Part shown: positions 6,133 through 8,666 of the stretch, piece after piece
How the letters are laid out: the number at the start of each line of letters is the position of its first letter
How positions within the stretch are numbered: position 1 is the stretch's first letter
Assembly (NCBI GenBank): GCA_003140915.1
Contig: PLLI01000045.1
Location: forward strand, 1 to 8,666
DNA length: 8,666 nt
Source: Candidatus Omnitrophota bacterium
GTDB lineage: Bacteria; Omnitrophota; Gorgyraeia; 2-01-FULL-45-10
Direction: 5' to 3'
Notes under the pieces: generated by a model
What the model was told of the DNA's origin: nothing
Database searches by the model: none
Seen by the model: the letters and a program-made list of their open reading frames with translations, nothing else
Translations under genes and position numbers: made by a program

Positions 6133-8175
6133 ATGCTCGATCTAAAAGACAAACTCAATCCCTCCCAATTATCGGCGGTGTCGGCTATAGACGGGCCTGT
6201 CCTGGTAATAGCGGGCGCGGGCTCCGGCAAGACGCGTGCCATCGAATACCGCGTCTTGAACCTCGTGACCAAAGGCGTGCGCCCGGAGTCGATCCTTCTC
6301 CTGACATTCACCAGGAAAGCCGCGCATGAGATGGTATCCCGAGCCTCGAGGCACGACCCCAGATGCAAGCACGTCGACGGCGGCACGTTCCATTCGTTCG
6401 CGTTCAAGACATTGAAGCGATATTCCAAGGCACTCGGCCTGTCGAACCAATTCTCCATACTCGATGAGAGCGATAGCGCGGAAGCGATCCATCGATGCGC
6501 GTCAAAACTGGGATTTTTTGAAAAAGACTTAAAGTTCCCGAGAAAAGATACCCTGCAGACGATCCTCAGCATGTCCCTGAATAAAGGCCGCTCGATAAGT
6601 GAAATACTCGAAAAGGAATATCCGCATTTCGTAAAATTCGCCCCTGATATACAAAAATTAAAAAAAGAGTATGCCTCATACAAGTTAGCGAAGAGCTATC
6701 TCGACTATGACGATCTCCTGGTCTATCTTAAGCTGCTCCTTGAAATAGACGAGATGCGTAAACTGGTCTCCTCCAGATACAGATATATAATGGTCGACGA
6801 ATACCAGGATACTAACGCGCTCCAGGGCGACATAGCGTATCTATTGGCCGCGGACCATAAGAATATAATGGCCGTCGGCGATGATGCCCAGTCCATATAC
6901 GGGTTCAGGGGGTCATCCCATAAAAATATAATGGAATTCCCTAAAAAATTCAAGGAATGCATGATAATAAAGCTCGAGGAGAATTACAGGTCCACGCAGA
7001 CGATACTGGATGTAGCGAATTCGGTGCTCGAGAACATGAACAATAAATATTCCAAATGCCTTGTCTCCACCAGGGAAGATGCGGGGGATCGGCCGAAACT
7101 CAACTTCTTCAAGAATCACTATGATGAAGCGGAATGGATCGTGGATAAGGTCAGGCAGCTGCAGTCGGAAGGCCTGGGTTTAGAGCACCAGGCCGTCCTG
7201 TTCCGGTCGGCTTACGTGTCGATATCCCTCCAGGCGGAGCTCTCAAAGAACGGCATCCCTTACCAGGTATTCGGCGGACTGAAATTTTACGAAACCGCGC
7301 ACGTGAAAGATATACTCTCGCACCTCAAGATAGTGATGAATATTAAGGATGAGATATCGTGGCACAGGGTGCTCGCCATGATCGAAGGGATCGGGCCGAA
7401 GACGGCCGACAAACTTACCGAAACGATACTTGGCCGGACATCGCTCGAAGACGTGCTCGGCAAGGCCCTGAACGACAAATGCGTTCCCGCGAGATCGGCA
7501 AAAGGGCTTGCCAGGCTCAAGGCATTTTTAAAGTCCGCCAAGTCATGTGACGAAGCCGATCCGGGTGCTGTTTACGACCTCGCCCTCGATTACTATTTAC
7601 CGGTATTCAAAGAAAAATTCGATGACTGGAACATCCGGATTAACGACCTCGAGGCATTACGGCAGATAGCTTCGAGATACGACGCCATAGAAGAGCTCCT
7701 GGCGGATTTTGCCATAGAGCCTCCAGAGAGAGGCGTCCTGCGCGTTGAACCTAAGGGGAATTCTGACGAGAAACCGCTTACCCTCTCAACTATACATTCG
7801 GCCAAAGGGCTCGAATGGGATTCGGTCTTTATCATAGGGCTGATAGACGGGGTACTTCCATCCAGTTTTTCGCTCGATAATGAAGAAGAGATAGAGGAAG
7901 AGAGCCGTCTTTTTTACGTTGGGATAACGCGGGCGAAAAACAGGCTGTTCCTTTCGCTTAATCACGAGGGGACGCGCGGGGGCATAACGCAGTTCAATAA
8001 AGTGTCGCGTTTTGTCGAGATGCCGAACGTCCAGGCGGGCCTCGAAGCAAAATTTGCGTTGGAAAAAGACGGAGACGACGGCATAGACCTGGACGAATCA
8101 GATGGGATCGAGCCTTTTTATGACAAAGAGTCACTCTTAAATGCGATTATCAATCGTGGAAGACCGAGATTTTAA
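6133..8175 (+). CDS. UvrD/Rep/PcrA-type ATP-dependent DNA helicase
   Basis: A complete superfamily 1A 3'-5' helicase of 680 residues, near the length of Rep. All motifs are present: Q motif LNPSQLSAV (8-16), Walker A GAGSGKT (28-34), Ia LTFTRKAA (57-64), Ib TFHS (85-88), II VDEYQDTN (221-228), III VGDDAQSIYGFRGS (248-261), IV ENYRST (283-288), V TIHSAKGLEWDSVFI (553-567) and VI RLFYVGITRAK (592-602). A helix-hairpin-helix-like EGIGPKTADKL lies at 418-428 in domain 2B. The enzyme unwinds DNA in repair or replication restart; sequence alone does not settle UvrD, PcrA or Rep, so no symbol is given. The C-terminal tail (about 645-661) is acidic and differs from the usual basic tails. It starts 4 nt after the lipoprotein stop with only a weak, distant AAGG, so it is probably cotranscribed. 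Confidence 0.95.
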   Translation: MLDLKDKLNPSQLSAVSAIDGPVLVIAGAGSGKTRAIEYRVLNLVTKGVRPESILLLTFTRKAAHEMVSRASRHDPRCKHVDGGTFHSFAFKTLKRYSKALGLSNQFSILDESDSAEAIHRCASKLGFFEKDLKFPRKDTLQTILSMSLNKGRSISEILEKEYPHFVKFAPDIQKLKKEYASYKLAKSYLDYDDLLVYLKLLLEIDEMRKLVSSRYRYIMVDEYQDTNALQGDIAYLLAADHKNIMAVGDDAQSIYGFRGSSHKNIMEFPKKFKECMIIKLEENYRSTQTILDVANSVLENMNNKYSKCLVSTREDAGDRPKLNFFKNHYDEAEWIVDKVRQLQSEGLGLEHQAVLFRSAYVSISLQAELSKNGIPYQVFGGLKFYETAHVKDILSHLKIVMNIKDEISWHRVLAMIEGIGPKTADKLTETILGRTSLEDVLGKALNDKCVPARSAKGLARLKAFLKSAKSCDEADPGAVYDLALDYYLPVFKEKFDDWNIRINDLEALRQIASRYDAIEELLADFAIEPPERGVLRVEPKGNSDEKPLTLSTIHSAKGLEWDSVFIIGLIDGVLPSSFSLDNEEEIEEESRLFYVGITRAKNRLFLSLNHEGTRGGITQFNKVSRFVEMPNVQAGLEAKFALEKDGDDGIDLDESDGIEPFYDKESLLNAIINRGRPRF

Positions 8176-8653
8176 CCGAGGTGACCTACGAAGTCGCCTT
8201 AGGCGACTTCGTAGGTCGGTCCCAAGACAGGGACTACCACTATTTTCCCTTGGTCTGGTTTTACTTCTCGCCTCGAGAGCCTTAGCAGTTGAGAAGATCG
8301 AGGACTCTAAGCGATTCTATGAAAAGGTCGTCCAGGTCCAACCCGGCAACGCGAACGCTCAATTTGACCTTGGCAACGTTTACCTGTCGGAAAAAAGGTA
8401 TGAAGATGCCCTCAGCCATTACAAAAAGGTGGGCAACTCGGGACTCGCCTCTTCCCGCATGGACAATTATTATTTTAATGTTGCCGTATGTTACGCTGGC
8501 CTGGGCAGGATGGGCGATGCCGTCAGCTCCCTCGAACAATGTATCAGGGTCAACCCTAACCACCAGGAAGCCAGGGATCTTTTGGCCATATACAAAAACG
8601 CATTGTCCCCTCCCGCCCGGAATCAGGTAGGGGGTGGGACCCCGCCTGAGTAA
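8141..8653 (+). CDS. Small exported TPR-repeat protein
   Basis: The 170-residue reading frame holds two clear tetratricopeptide repeats, at about 71-101 (FDLGNVYLSEKRYEDALSHY) and 109-142 (FNVAVCYAGLGRMGDAVSSL, ending RVNPN), with partial repeats on either side. TPRs are protein-protein scaffolds. The hydrophobic stretch LPLFSLGLVLLLASRALA (32-49), ending in a good signal peptidase site ALA before VE, indicates export to the periplasm. The start is uncertain: in frame only ATG 8141 and GTG 8156 lie before the signal core, and both overlap the helicase gene. This gives an unusually long arginine-rich n-region, much of it encoded by a palindrome at 8183-8217. The C terminus GGGTPPE is encoded by GC-rich palindromic sequence. 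The TPR and export calls are good; the N terminus is doubtful. Confidence 0.72.
   Translation: MRLSIVEDRDFNRGDLRSRLRRLRRSVPRQGLPLFSLGLVLLLASRALAVEKIEDSKRFYEKVVQVQPGNANAQFDLGNVYLSEKRYEDALSHYKKVGNSGLASSRMDNYYFNVAVCYAGLGRMGDAVSSLEQCIRVNPNHQEARDLLAIYKNALSPPARNQVGGGTPPE
8183..8217. repeat. Perfect 16-bp palindrome (REP-like element or terminator-like hairpin)
   Basis: GACCTACGAAGTCGCC (8183-8198) is followed by TTA and the exact reverse complement GGCGACTTCGTAGGTC (8202-8217). It begins 7 nt after the helicase stop codon, a usual place for an mRNA-stabilising or REP-type hairpin. No T tract follows, so it is not a standard intrinsic terminator. It lies in frame inside the TPR reading frame and reads as an arginine-rich segment there. 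Confidence 0.85.
8219..8234. repeat. Short second hairpin
   Basis: GTCCC (8219-8223) and GGGAC (8230-8234) form a 5-bp stem with a 6-nt AAGACA loop, extendable by a G-T pair. It directly follows the 16-bp palindrome, so the two may belong to one element. Being short, it could be chance. Confidence 0.4.
8623..8649. repeat. GC-rich imperfect hairpin at the end of the TPR gene
   Basis: TCAGG (8623-8627) pairs with CCTGA (8645-8649) and GGGGT (8631-8635) with ACCCC (8639-8643), around a GGG loop and a 3-by-1 internal loop. An alternative pairing joins CCCGCC at 8641-8646 or 8612-8617 with GGCGGG at 8661-8666. Any T tract of a terminator would lie beyond the window, so terminator function cannot be judged. 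Confidence 0.5.
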
Positions 8654-8666
8654 GACAGATGGCGGG

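Noticed and set aside
5847..6683. Minus-strand 278-residue reading frame
   Set aside because: It lies opposite the lipoprotein gene and the N-terminal part of the helicase, both well supported, and shows no recognisable domain. It is a shadow of codon bias.
1..8666. tRNA-borne integration site or genomic island
   Set aside because: No second copy of the tRNA 3' end was seen, and there is no integrase, transposase or phage gene in the window.
1..8666. CRISPR array or tandem repeat array
   Set aside because: No regularly spaced direct repeats were seen.

Overview
The window is an ordinary-looking stretch of bacterial chromosome in which every convincing gene lies on the + strand. It holds the 3' part of a tRNA gene and nine protein genes, and is almost fully coding: the longest gap between genes is 133 nt. 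Lipoprotein and Sec-type signal peptides, an HD-GYP signalling protein and many membrane proteins point to a diderm (Gram-negative-type) bacterium with roughly balanced base composition. The general look, with small exported proteins of unknown family and many start codons lacking a ribosome-binding site, would suit an uncultured lineage such as Candidatus Omnitrophota. That is a weak impression; nothing here proves it.

Region 1 (1-2271): the 3' part of tRNA-Arg(UCU) is followed almost at once by a DUF2156 protein, which has the fold of the aminoacyl-tRNA-dependent transferase half of MprF. Its end overlaps the start of a MATE/MOP-family multidrug or lipid transporter. No promoter fits between the tRNA and the first gene, so the three may share a transcript.

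Region 2 (2272-4993): a strong promoter with a perfect extended -10 sits directly on the start of a WbuC-family cupin gene. It is followed closely by a membrane-bound sensor HD-GYP protein (predicted cyclic-di-GMP phosphodiesterase) and a four-helix DUF4239 membrane protein. The last two genes abut and have Shine-Dalgarno sequences, so this is a likely operon.

Region 3 (4994-6128): a 133-nt gap carries two AT-rich perfect hairpins, the second overlapping the -35 of the next promoter. Two small exported proteins of unknown function follow, one with a Sec signal peptide and one a lipoprotein, each with its own extended -10 promoter ending at the start codon.

Region 4 (6129-8666): a complete UvrD/Rep-type superfamily 1 helicase starts 4 nt after the lipoprotein gene. 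A small exported TPR protein overlaps its end. Its arginine-rich N terminus would be encoded by a perfect 16-bp palindrome, and its 3' end runs into GC-rich palindromes at the window edge.

The most consistent unexplained signal is that all three clear promoters place transcription start 0-4 nt before the start codon, so the first genes of transcription units look leaderless, while two downstream genes of the second unit have Shine-Dalgarno sequences. The most speculative functional idea is that the tRNA / DUF2156 / MATE set is a split MprF-like lipid aminoacylation and flipping unit.
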